Of a stretch of 64,000 bases of DNA, positions 28,534-36,565 are shown piece by piece. This DNA comes from Helicobacter macacae MIT 99-5501 (GTDB lineage Bacteria; Campylobacterota; Campylobacteria; Campylobacterales; Helicobacteraceae). The notes under the pieces were generated by a model. It searched no databases, was not told the DNA's origin, and was given only the letters and a program-made list of their open reading frames with translations. The DNA is taken from the NCBI RefSeq assembly GCF_000507845.1, contig NZ_KI669454.1:186001-250000 (forward strand). The letters are read 5' to 3'. The stretch's first letter is position 1, and the number at the start of each line of letters is the position of its first letter. The translations under genes and the position numbers were made by a program.

Positions 28534-29688
28534 ATGAAAGTTTTTAAGCTCATCATTTCACTATTATGTGCTTGCTTATTTGTCATCGGGTGTGCGAAAA
28601 AAACCGCGCCAAGCATTGATAACACAACTTCCCATAGCCCAAAACCTCGTCCCACGCCACAAAACGCACCCACCTTGCAAAGTGCGCCTACTCTGCAAAG
28701 TGCGCCCACTCTGCAAAGTGCGCCCACTCTACAAAGTCCATTGCAAGGCATACAAAAAAGCGTAATAATTGCCAAAAATGGCGATACCATTGATGGCAAT
28801 GGATATGCAAATACCTTGTATCATATCATTATCTTTGATAATACCGTGCTTATGGGCGGGATTTTTGATGATAAGCAAGGCATATATAAAAGCCCCGATA
28901 GAGAGATTAGCTACACGCTTACGGGCGACACGCTAACAATCAAAGATATTGCCCAAAATACGCAATTTACAATCATCAATTTTAGTCAAGGCGATTTTAA
29001 TATTTATCTTAGCAACAATCCTACAAAAGAAGTCGCAATCGTGCTAAATACAAATAAATCAATGAGTGCGTATATCAACGCGCTAAAAGACATTGCGCCA
29101 TTTGTGGGAAATCACATTTTGGGCGAGCGGGAAAAGCAATTTGCCAAAATTTCGCTTGAGACTTTTACCTACATTCGTTTAAGTGATTTAGGCACTTTTT
29201 ATGATGCGGAGGACTTTGCGGACGCCATAAATAATGTGAATGTAAATAGATTAGCCTCTTCGGATAATATGGTAAATTTGGGCTTAATTATGGGAATGCG
29301 CAATTTCACTAATGCAAATGGGCTAAAAAAGGAAGTTTTCCTCATCACAAATGGCGCGTCCGATGACCCACAGAATCTAGAAAGAGTGCTGTTTAGCGCA
29401 AAAAATCTAAAAGCACAGCTTGATAGCCGCGATAAAGACAATCTATTAAAGATTCACATTTTTGCAATTAAGCCATTTAACTCGCGCAAATCCGCTAGTG
29501 AAAATATAAGGCTTTTGAAAAACCTCGCAAATGCCACAGGTGGCACATATAACGAGATAGAAAATGTGGTTGAGCTAAAGGAAAAAGTGTTGCTTTTTAG
29601 CAATGATGGCAAAGCGTTTGATAAAAAAGAAATAGGCAATGAGATTCGCATAATAGAAACGCAAAAGCTAGATGACCCTGATAAATAG
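28534..29688 (+). CDS. Lipoprotein with VWA-like domain and tandem-repeat linker
   Basis: 384 residues. A lipoprotein signal peptide with lipobox VIGC (Cys about 20) predicts membrane anchoring. A Pro/Thr/Gln linker follows, with four 6-residue repeats of APTLQS type. The C-terminal half (about 165-370) resembles a von Willebrand factor A domain: AIVLNTNKSMS in the place of the MIDAS loop, and EVFLITNGASDD later. The usual DxSxS is NTNKS here, so metal binding may be lost or altered. Function unknown; it heads the accessory segment before the dnd operon. Confidence 0.65.
   Translation: MKVFKLIISLLCACLFVIGCAKKTAPSIDNTTSHSPKPRPTPQNAPTLQSAPTLQSAPTLQSAPTLQSPLQGIQKSVIIAKNGDTIDGNGYANTLYHIIIFDNTVLMGGIFDDKQGIYKSPDREISYTLTGDTLTIKDIAQNTQFTIINFSQGDFNIYLSNNPTKEVAIVLNTNKSMSAYINALKDIAPFVGNHILGEREKQFAKISLETFTYIRLSDLGTFYDAEDFADAINNVNVNRLASSDNMVNLGLIMGMRNFTNANGLKKEVFLITNGASDDPQNLERVLFSAKNLKAQLDSRDKDNLLKIHIFAIKPFNSRKSASENIRLLKNLANATGGTYNEIENVVELKEKVLLFSNDGKAFDKKEIGNEIRIIETQKLDDPDK
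28666..28737. repeat. 18-bp tandem repeat (4 copies) inside lipoprotein gene
   Basis: Four near-identical units of GCGCCCACTCTGCAAAGT starting at 28666, 28684, 28702 and 28720. Copy-number change keeps the frame and would lengthen or shorten the linker by six residues per unit. Confidence 0.9.
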
Positions 29689-29716
29689 TGTGGATTTTGC
29701 AAAGTGGTAAGTGAAT

Positions 29717-29982
29717 CTAAAATAGCTCGCTATGTGAGCCGATAGCAAGGCAAGTGAGGATAAAACGCACCCCTCTTTTTTGTAGATTAAAAGCAAATCT
29801 GGCTTTATGTGGCATTCTCTAAATCCCTCGTATTGTCCTGTTAGCTTGTGGTCTTTGTGCTTTGGCTCTAGGGATTCATCGTTTAAAAGTTTATTGATAA
29901 TAGCCTTTGCGCTTTGCTTATCATTTTGATTTAGCTTTTTATATTGCCTTTTGAATCGTGAGGTAGGTTTGAATATATACAT
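29717..29982 (-). pseudogene. YafQ/RelE-like toxin with C-terminal frameshift
   Basis: From ATG 29982 the first 70 residues match YafQ-type mRNA interferases: FKRQYKKLN, then HKLTGQYEGFRECHI and DLLLIYKKEG. The annotated frame then runs on to 29668 with unrelated sequence. One base off, the canonical ending ILTCLAIGSHSELF followed by a stop at 29717-29719 is fully preserved. A 1-base deletion near the run of four A at 29762-29765 explains this. The lost residues include the conserved SHSELF end with the catalytic His, so the toxin is probably inactive. It overlaps the antitoxin stop by 1 base. Confidence 0.8.
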
Positions 29983-30185
29983 TAAGCATTTGCTCCAAAT
30001 ACTTCTCTTTCAAATTCCTCAAAACTCTTGTAACTTTTAAGCGAATCTTTTTCTCTCTCATATTCTCTTATGGCTTTGTCTATGCCTTTTTCACGGCTTA
30101 TCTTCACTTTTGCTTTGGCTAGTTTGGCGATACTTTTGATGATTTTTGCCAAATCTTTGTCGGCATTTTCTATGGTGATAGTCAT
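29982..30185 (-). CDS. Antitoxin of the YafQ-like pair
   Basis: 67 residues, TAATG-coupled to the toxin gene. The protein is Lys/Glu-rich and ends in a region that would wrap the toxin (FEEFEREVFGANA). No clear DNA-binding fold can be named. Called from its size, charge and position directly before a YafQ-like toxin. Confidence 0.65.
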   Translation of the reverse strand: MTITIENADKDLAKIIKSIAKLAKAKVKISREKGIDKAIREYEREKDSLKSYKSFEEFEREVFGANA

Positions 30186-30339
30186 TTGCTTATCCTTATG
30201 AAAGTAAAATTTCGCGCATTATAGCATAGATTTGCGCGGTTTGGATACTTCACGCTATTGCGCTTAAGTTTTTGCAAAAACCATAGAACCCACACGCTAA
30301 AAGAAAATCTACAAATCAAAAAACATTACATCACAATAG

Positions 30340-30597
30340 CTACTGATATGCCCTGCTTCTGTGTGTTATGTTGATAGCATAAATAATCAACTCACTATCA
30401 ATGATTTCGCATATTATGCGATAATCTCCCACGCGATACCGCCAGAATCCAGAGAGATTCCCCGCTAGTGCCTTTCCCCTTTTCCGTGGATTTTCTAGCT
30501 TTTGTAATTCTTGTGTGTAGTCTTTTATACGCTTTTGAATCGCGCTATCTAGTTTTTTGAATTGCTTTTGCGCGTTTTTGGAGTAGAGAAAGCGCAT
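30340..30597 (-). CDS. relE: RelE/ParE-family toxin
   Basis: 85 residues. FLYSKNAQKQFKKLD at the N-terminus, then NLSGFWRYRVGDYRIICEI and YAINITHRSRAYQ, is the standard RelE/ParE layout with the basic GxxRxRVGDYR strand and the terminal Arg/His cluster. It would cleave ribosome-bound mRNA. It starts at the base where the antitoxin stops. It looks intact, unlike its neighbour. Confidence 0.85.
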   Translation of the reverse strand: MRFLYSKNAQKQFKKLDSAIQKRIKDYTQELQKLENPRKRGKALAGNLSGFWRYRVGDYRIICEIIDSELIIYAINITHRSRAYQ

Positions 30598-30815
30598 TAG
30601 ATTCCTAGCTGTTTATAAAACTCACTAGCTTCTATGCCATTATCGCCCTTTAGCCTATCCTCGCGCCCTTTTATCGCTATGGCTAAGTCCTCTAAATCCT
30701 CCAAATAAGCCTCCAAAGCCTCTTGCATAAGTTTTTCTTTTGAAATTTCTTGCTCTTTAGCGAAGCGATTATACGCATCTTGCAGTTTCTGTGGCAAGTC
30801 CAAAACCACGCTCAT
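30597..30815 (-). CDS. relB: RelB-like antitoxin (ribbon-helix-helix)
   Basis: 72 residues. N-terminal SVVLDLPQKLQDAYNRFA followed by SKEKLMQEALEAYLEDLED is a ribbon-helix-helix DNA-binding fold; the acidic C-terminal tail would neutralise the toxin. It lies directly upstream of the RelE-like gene. Likely represses its own promoter, which would lie in 30816-30900. Confidence 0.8.
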   Translation of the reverse strand: MSVVLDLPQKLQDAYNRFAKEQEISKEKLMQEALEAYLEDLEDLAIAIKGREDRLKGDNGIEASEFYKQLGI

Positions 30816-30903
30816 TTGCTACTCCTTTTGGTTAGATTTGTGTGTATTGTAGCATAAATTTGTTTTAGTTAAAGTTTGTGCTTTGGCTTTGTGTAGTAGT
30901 GTA

Positions 30904-30956
30904 TGTGCTTAAAGTTTGCTAAAACACGCGTGATTTTGCGTAAAGTTTAGTCATTT
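30904..30956. repeat. 53-bp direct repeat, copy B
   Basis: Matches 28374-28426 at 52 of 53 positions. Its right part (from 30932) also aligns with the region upstream of sodB at 36462, so it is a junction between two repeat families. Confidence 0.9.
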
Positions 30957-30994
30957 CCTAAGCAAAAATTTCTTATAATGCGCTTTTGTGATGA
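30932..30994 (+). promoter_or_regulatory. dnd operon promoter, near-copy of the sodB promoter
   Basis: TATAAT at 30974-30979 lies in a block beginning GCAAAAATTTCTTATAATGC that repeats at 36491-36521 upstream of sodB with two 1-base gaps. Looser similarity reaches back to 30932. The ATG at 30978 overlaps the -10 box, so it cannot be the real dndC start. Confidence 0.75.
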
Positions 30995-31046
30995 CTGTGA
31001 TGGCAATGTGGTAGCAATCACAAAACATATAGAGATTATTAAGGTG

Positions 31047-32795
31047 ATGAAATTGTCCGCTTTTATAAAAACCATAGACACTTACACGCTAAAAGAAAAT
31101 CTGCAGGATTTTTGTATCATAGATATTCGTGGAAAACAGGCGTTTTTAAGCGCACATTTGCGCGATTCGCATAATTTCCAAAGCAAAGATGAAATCATAG
31201 ATTTTCTGCGCTCACAAGCACAAGCTACAAATCAAAAGCCCATTTTGTTTGTATGCTTTAGTAGTATAAAGGCTAGGGCTATGTGTGAGGGCGTGGCAAA
31301 AGATAAGGCATTTTTGGCACATTATGGCTTTGATAGAGTGTATTATTTAGATTGTGGGATTATGGAGGCGTTTGAGAGTGGGTTAGAAGTGTGTGAAGGG
31401 AGTGATGATACGCAAGATTTTGGCGAAAAGCAAGAATCAAATCCGCTAATCTCTCAAACTATCCAAAATATAAAACAAAAATACCTAGCTAGTAAAAAGG
31501 CGTGGGTGGTTACTTTTAGTGGTGGTAAAGATTCTACTTGCGTGTTGCAGCTCGTGTATGAGATGCTTTGCTCTTTGCCACCGCATTTGCGCCGTCCTAC
31601 CTTTGCTATCGCGTCAAACACACTTGTGGAAGCCCCGCATATTGATAGGTTTTTGCATAGCGTGATTGATTCTATCAATTCTCACTCAAAGGCGCACAGT
31701 ATCCCCTTTGAAGTGATTTTAGTCGCCCCAAGTCTTAAAGATGATTTTTGGGTAAATCTCATCGGCAAGGGTTATCCAAGCCCTACGCGCACATTTCGCT
31801 GGTGCACAGAGAGGCTAAAAATCAACCCCGCAAAAGCAGAGGTAGCAAAAATCACGCGCAAATATGGCTCGTGTATCTTGCTACTAGGCTCACGCAAAAG
31901 CGAATCAAGCAATCGCAAAAAGTCCATACAAAAGCGAATCTTAAACGAGGAGGGCTACTCTCAACACCACGATTTCCCAGATACGCTGACATTCTCGCCC
32001 ATTACTGAATGGGATACAGACACGGTGTGGGGCTACTTGCTCTCACATAAGCCTTTGTGGGACAAAGACCATAGTGAGCTTTTCTCACTTTATTCTAAAG
32101 CAAGTGGTGATGAATGTCAGTTTATCACGGATTTGGCTCAAAGTAGCTGTGGCGGTTCGCGCTTTGGGTGCTGGGTTTGCACGGTGGTAAATGAAGATAA
32201 ATCAATGCAGGGCTTTATAGGAGCGGGGGAGGCAAATCTAAAGCCACTTAATGATTTTCGCAACTACATAAAAGAATTACGCGAAGATTCTAGAGCGAGG
32301 GCGGATTATAAGCGAGATGGACGCGCAGTGTATAAGGTGGGAGGGCTTGGACCATTTTTGAGTAAAATTCGTGCTATAATGCTTGAAAGACTTTTGGAGG
32401 CTGAAAGAGCGTTTAGACAAAGCGGTGGTGAGTTGCTTATCACAGATGAACAGATTTTGGCGATTCAAGCGCAATGGGATAAAGATTTTGATTTGGATAA
32501 AACAGCGATAAAAATAGCCCAAAAATTTGGGCGGTTAAAGGAGCAAAAAATGGAAAAACATACCGTGTTGCATAGAGAGATTTTAGATGAGGTGCAAGAA
32601 GTAATGAGCCAAAAGCACGGCGAGAGTGTGCTAGATTCTAGAAGTATAGAAAGTCTTATAACACAATCAATGAGTATATGCAATAATGCTGGCTCTCGTG
32701 GCAGGCATAGCGCACCAGCGCAGATAAAAGCCCAAATCGAAAAACTCATCAGTGATAAAACTTCCAAAGAGCAAACACAGCAAGAGGAGGCGTAG
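31047..32795 (+). CDS. dndC: DNA phosphorothioation protein DndC with N-terminal rhodanese domain
   Basis: 582 residues from ATG 31047; an earlier ATG at 30978 lies on the promoter. Residues 1-115 form a rhodanese-like domain: FCIIDIRGKQAFLSAHL at about 20-36, and LFVCFSSIKAR with the catalytic-type Cys70. Residues 150-470 are the DndC PAPS-reductase-like enzyme: P-loop SGGKDS (158-163), WCTERLK (Cys253), DECQF (Cys357) and SSCGGSRFGCWVC (Cys368, 375, 378), which would bind Fe-S and activate DNA for sulfur insertion. A charged C-terminal extension follows. The rhodanese domain could pass persulfide sulfur to DndC; that step is inference. dndD begins 2 bases on. Confidence 0.9.
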   Translation: MKLSAFIKTIDTYTLKENLQDFCIIDIRGKQAFLSAHLRDSHNFQSKDEIIDFLRSQAQATNQKPILFVCFSSIKARAMCEGVAKDKAFLAHYGFDRVYYLDCGIMEAFESGLEVCEGSDDTQDFGEKQESNPLISQTIQNIKQKYLASKKAWVVTFSGGKDSTCVLQLVYEMLCSLPPHLRRPTFAIASNTLVEAPHIDRFLHSVIDSINSHSKAHSIPFEVILVAPSLKDDFWVNLIGKGYPSPTRTFRWCTERLKINPAKAEVAKITRKYGSCILLLGSRKSESSNRKKSIQKRILNEEGYSQHHDFPDTLTFSPITEWDTDTVWGYLLSHKPLWDKDHSELFSLYSKASGDECQFITDLAQSSCGGSRFGCWVCTVVNEDKSMQGFIGAGEANLKPLNDFRNYIKELREDSRARADYKRDGRAVYKVGGLGPFLSKIRAIMLERLLEAERAFRQSGGELLITDEQILAIQAQWDKDFDLDKTAIKIAQKFGRLKEQKMEKHTVLHREILDEVQEVMSQKHGESVLDSRSIESLITQSMSICNNAGSRGRHSAPAQIKAQIEKLISDKTSKEQTQQEEA

Positions 32796-32797
32796 CA

Positions 32798-34831
32798 ATG
32801 TTTATTAGCAAAATAACGATATGCAATCTTTTTGCTTACTATGGCGAAGTAATCGTAGAATTTAAAAAACAAGAGGGTAAAAATATTTATTGTATCTATG
32901 GCAATAATGGTTTTGGCAAGACGAGTTTTATCAGGTGTGCGAAACTGCTATTTTTGGGCACAGGTGGAGAGAGTGAAAATATCCCAGATACCATAAAGCG
33001 ATTTGCACCAAAAGCAAATGATTTAAAACAATTTATAAGAGGTAATGCAAATTGGAGTGGAATCCTTAATAAAAACGCATTGCAAAATGCGGGGGGGGGG
33101 GGGGGGGTAGAAAATAAAGAATTTTTCGTGCGCTTTGATGGGCATATAGATGATAGTAAGATTAGCATACAAAGAACTTATGAAATTACACAATCAAGCA
33201 TTAAAGAGAGCTTGTTTTTAGAGATTGATACAGAGAAATTCTGTGATTATGAAGCACAGCATAGGCTAAATAATATTTTGCCTGAAAATTTTGTGGAATT
33301 TTTCTTTTTTGACGGTGAGGAAATCGAAAAAATCGGCGATAATTTGCGCACAAAATTACGCGAAAAGATTGTGGATATTTTGCAGATTAAGCCACTTGAG
33401 ATTATCATAAAGCAAGCACAATTATTGCGAGATGACCTCCTAAAAAGTCAAACAGAAAATAGCAAACAAAAAAACGAAATAGAAGTCAAAAAATCACAAC
33501 AAGACACAAAAGAAAAAGAAATAAATGCAAAAAACGAAGCCATAAGCAATACCCAAAGGCTTTTAGATGATAAAAGAGAGCGTGTGAAAGTCTTGCAACG
33601 CAAACGCGATAAACTCATCGCTGATAGTAGTGCAGAGCTAAATGAGCTAACGCGAGAAAAAGATGATATAGAACAAAACCTACACCAACAAAAGCAAAAT
33701 CTTAGCGAGAGTATGAAATCCATAGTTTTTGCAAGTAATGCTAGCTTAATGCAAAGGCTTAAAGACGAGCTAGAAAAAGTAGAGCATAGCACCCAAAAAA
33801 GCGATATAGAGGCACTAAGCCGACTTATCCCAGATATGACACTCTTAAGCAATCAAAAGATAGACACACTGCATTATGAGCAAAGCACAAAGGCTGAATT
33901 GCAAGAATTTTTTAGCACACTTTTGCAAGAAATGCCACACAATCTAGAATTTAGACTTGCTAAAGAATATTCTAAAATCCCTTTGCAGCTCATAGGAGAA
34001 ATTAGAGAAAGTATTGTAAGGACAGAATCTAGCACAGCATTGCGAGATATTGAAGCGATAAAAAAACTAAAACGCGAGCTTGTAGCAGTAAAAGAGCGCA
34101 TTAGCGAGCTAACTACTGATGAGTATGTAAGAAAGGAAAAAGAAGAGATAGATGAGGAGCTAGCAAAATGCGAGGAGGAAATCAAAAACTACCAAGCAGA
34201 GCTAGAAAATTTTAAACGCGAGCTAACCGAACTAAAGATAGAATTAGAAAATCTAACAAAAGAGCTTAATAGCTTGGAGCAACGCATTGATATTGAGCGC
34301 ATAAAGAATAAACTACACTTGCTTGATGTGCTAAAAGAGAGTATTGAAGCATATAGAGAAAAACTCGTTTCTGCATTGCGGATAGAACTGCACGATATGA
34401 TTTTGGATAAATACAAACGCACTATCACAGATGATAATATCGCGGAGTTAGAGATTGATGAAAATTTTGAGATAAAGCTCAAGGATAAATATGGCGAGCC
34501 AATCACGGTAGAATCTCAAAGTGCTGGGCAAAAGCAGGTTTTGGCGATTTGTATTTTTGGTGCTTTAAGCGAGCTATCAAAATCTCAAATACCATTTATT
34601 TTGGATACGCCTCTAAGCAGGATTGATTCAAAAAATCGTGCAAATATCATAAAGCATTATTATTCTAAAGCGGACAATCAAGTGATTATATTGCCCCTAG
34701 ACACAGAAATGGGCGCAAAAGAATATGAGTTTGTCAAGCCAAATTTGGCAGGGATATACAAGATAGAAAATGATGATGACAGAAGCCACGCTAGCATAAA
34801 AGAAGTGCAAGATATTAAAGAGATTTTATAA
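32798..34831 (+). CDS. dndD: DNA phosphorothioation ATPase DndD, phase-variable
   Basis: 677 residues, SMC/Rad50-like. Walker A GNNGFGKTS lies at 35-43. A long Glu/Lys/Leu coiled coil covers about 200-520. The ABC signature and Walker B are in ESQSAGQKQ and FILDTPLSRID near the C-terminus. DndD acts with DndC and DndE in replacing a non-bridging phosphate oxygen by sulfur, perhaps by nicking or unwinding DNA. A run of 17 G at 33091-33107 encodes five Gly at residues 99-103 and keeps the frame as sequenced. Any change not a multiple of three would truncate the protein after about 100 residues, before the coiled coil. Confidence 0.92.
   Translation: MFISKITICNLFAYYGEVIVEFKKQEGKNIYCIYGNNGFGKTSFIRCAKLLFLGTGGESENIPDTIKRFAPKANDLKQFIRGNANWSGILNKNALQNAGGGGGVENKEFFVRFDGHIDDSKISIQRTYEITQSSIKESLFLEIDTEKFCDYEAQHRLNNILPENFVEFFFFDGEEIEKIGDNLRTKLREKIVDILQIKPLEIIIKQAQLLRDDLLKSQTENSKQKNEIEVKKSQQDTKEKEINAKNEAISNTQRLLDDKRERVKVLQRKRDKLIADSSAELNELTREKDDIEQNLHQQKQNLSESMKSIVFASNASLMQRLKDELEKVEHSTQKSDIEALSRLIPDMTLLSNQKIDTLHYEQSTKAELQEFFSTLLQEMPHNLEFRLAKEYSKIPLQLIGEIRESIVRTESSTALRDIEAIKKLKRELVAVKERISELTTDEYVRKEKEEIDEELAKCEEEIKNYQAELENFKRELTELKIELENLTKELNSLEQRIDIERIKNKLHLLDVLKESIEAYREKLVSALRIELHDMILDKYKRTITDDNIAELEIDENFEIKLKDKYGEPITVESQSAGQKQVLAICIFGALSELSKSQIPFILDTPLSRIDSKNRANIIKHYYSKADNQVIILPLDTEMGAKEYEFVKPNLAGIYKIENDDDRSHASIKEVQDIKEIL
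33091..33107. repeat. G17 homopolymer tract inside dndD
   Basis: Seventeen G, the longest tract in the window. The frame is open when the count is 2 modulo 3 (14, 17, 20). Confidence 0.95.
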
Positions 34832-34857
34832 AGTGATTTTAGCAAAAGGAGTGCAAA

Positions 34858-36390
34858 ATGGCAGATTTTCATACCACTAGCAATGAGGAGCTTTGTATTG
34901 ATAGACTACGCAAAGACGGATTTGGATATAAGCAGCCAGATTTTAGTGATAGTGATTTCCCTAAATATCTTGTGCTACGAGTGGCTTTGGCTAGAGCATT
35001 GCAATCTAGCAAAATCGCTCTAGATTCTCCACAATGGGATAGCAAAAGACTAAGCGGGGATAAAGGTAAAGAATATCATTTAGAGCAGCTAACAGGAAAG
35101 GGCAAAGGAAAACAAGAGGGTAAGCAAGAGGACTTTGATATGCTTATTCGCTCACTACTTTATATCCAGCATAAAGAGGAGCTAGAGAGGGACAATATTG
35201 ATATTTTTAGCAGTGATAAAGAATACACAGAGATTTTATCCAAATACATAAAGCGGGGGCTGTATGAAATATATCATTCTTGGAAAAACAATGATTGCAT
35301 ATATCAGTGGTGTTTGGATAATTTGGCATTGCAAGCTATGCAAACTCACATAAAGAAAGAGAGCGAAAATGTGCCAAGTGCTGATAATGCTTATTTTGAA
35401 CGATTGCAAAAATACTTTAGAGGGTTTGCCATAAACATACAGCTTATCAATGAGGAGGATTCATATCGTCATCATATTTGCAAAATCGAGCTTACAGACC
35501 CTAGTAAAATCCAACATTTTGAGAGCAAATCAAAATACCTTGATAAAGAGCTAGGACAAACGGTGCTTGTAGAAGCAGTAGAGCAAATGTCAAGAACATA
35601 CAATATCCAAATCGCAAAGCCACAGGAGCAATGGCAAAATTTAGGCTTGCAAGAATTTAGGGCTGGATTAGCCGAGCTAAAAAGACACGATTTTAAGCTA
35701 GGGATTTATGCGGGAAATGATATTGATAAAGAAATGCTTTGCTTTGACTTAGCGCAAGCCCCGCATTGCTTTGTGGCTGGGGCAACAAATAGTGGCAAAA
35801 CAAGATTTATCCAAACGATGATAGTGTGTTTACTGCAAAATCCCAATGTTGAAATTGCTGTGATTGACCCAAAGCAAGGGATTGACTTTAGGATTTTTAT
35901 GCCTAAAATTAGATTTATTACAGATTTGGAGGAAGTGCGTGATTACTTTGATGAAAAAATAGCAGAAATGGAATCCCGTTTTGCTCAAATGAGCGAGGCT
36001 CAAAGTGATGATATACTCAAACTAGGCTTGCGCTATGAAGTCATTATCATCGATGAGCTAAAAGACTTAATCGACCAAGAAAAGAAAAAAGAATTAAGCA
36101 CGCCATTAGGGAGATTGGCACAAAAAGCAAGGCAAGCTGGGATTCATCTCATACTAGGCACACAAAGACCAGATTCTGCTAGCTTTAGTGGCATTTTACG
36201 AAGCAATATCCCAAGTCGCATAGCTCTAAAGGTGCAAAAATCCACAGAATCAAAAATTATCCTTGATGAGGTGGGGGCAGAAAAACTGCTAGGCAAAGGC
36301 GATATGCTAGTAAAAATGGCTAATATGTCAAAGCCAAAACATATCTTTAGCACTCTTTTGCAACCTGATGATATAAAAAGCCTAATCTAG
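34858..36390 (+). CDS. dndE: DndE fused to an FtsK/HerA-like ATPase
   Basis: 510 residues. Residues 1-110 resemble DndE: HTTSNEELCIDRLRKD, then PKYLVLRVALARALQ, a small DNA-binding helical protein of the Dnd complex. Residues 110-250 are of unknown fold. Residues 285-505 are an FtsK/SpoIIIE-HerA-type ATPase: Walker A GATNSGKT (308-315), VIDPKQG, Walker B EVIIIDE (394-400), and LILGTQRPDS as sensor. A fused translocase is not part of the classic DndE. It may replace a separate translocase or supply the defence output; that is inference. It ends 176 bases before sodB. Confidence 0.82.
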   Translation: MADFHTTSNEELCIDRLRKDGFGYKQPDFSDSDFPKYLVLRVALARALQSSKIALDSPQWDSKRLSGDKGKEYHLEQLTGKGKGKQEGKQEDFDMLIRSLLYIQHKEELERDNIDIFSSDKEYTEILSKYIKRGLYEIYHSWKNNDCIYQWCLDNLALQAMQTHIKKESENVPSADNAYFERLQKYFRGFAINIQLINEEDSYRHHICKIELTDPSKIQHFESKSKYLDKELGQTVLVEAVEQMSRTYNIQIAKPQEQWQNLGLQEFRAGLAELKRHDFKLGIYAGNDIDKEMLCFDLAQAPHCFVAGATNSGKTRFIQTMIVCLLQNPNVEIAVIDPKQGIDFRIFMPKIRFITDLEEVRDYFDEKIAEMESRFAQMSEAQSDDILKLGLRYEVIIIDELKDLIDQEKKKELSTPLGRLAQKARQAGIHLILGTQRPDSASFSGILRSNIPSRIALKVQKSTESKIILDEVGAEKLLGKGDMLVKMANMSKPKHIFSTLLQPDDIKSLI

Positions 36391-36461
36391 CAAGCTTGGC
36401 ACACAAAATCTAAAATAAACTACTAAAATAGGCAATAGTGGCGTTTATATTTTGGATTTAA

Positions 36462-36521
36462 GATTTTGCGTTGATATTAGTTAATTTTTAGGCAAAATTT
36501 CTTATAATGCGCTTTGTGATA
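36462..36521 (+). promoter_or_regulatory. sodB promoter, native copy
   Basis: TATAAT at 36503-36508 in GGCAAAATTTCTTATAATGC. Almost the same block lies at 30959-30992 before dndC. The ribosome-binding site AAAGGAG is at 36554-36560. Confidence 0.75.
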
Positions 36522-36565
36522 AGAATCCAAACTATCACAAAATCACAACAACTAAAGGAGAAAAT

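Noticed and set aside
28666..28737. 18-bp repeats as a CRISPR
   Set aside because: Units are directly adjacent without spacers and in frame within a gene, so they are a coding tandem repeat.
30978..31046. Earlier in-frame ATG for dndC
   Set aside because: It overlaps the TATAAT box at 30974-30979, lacks a ribosome-binding site, and adds residues unlike rhodanese.
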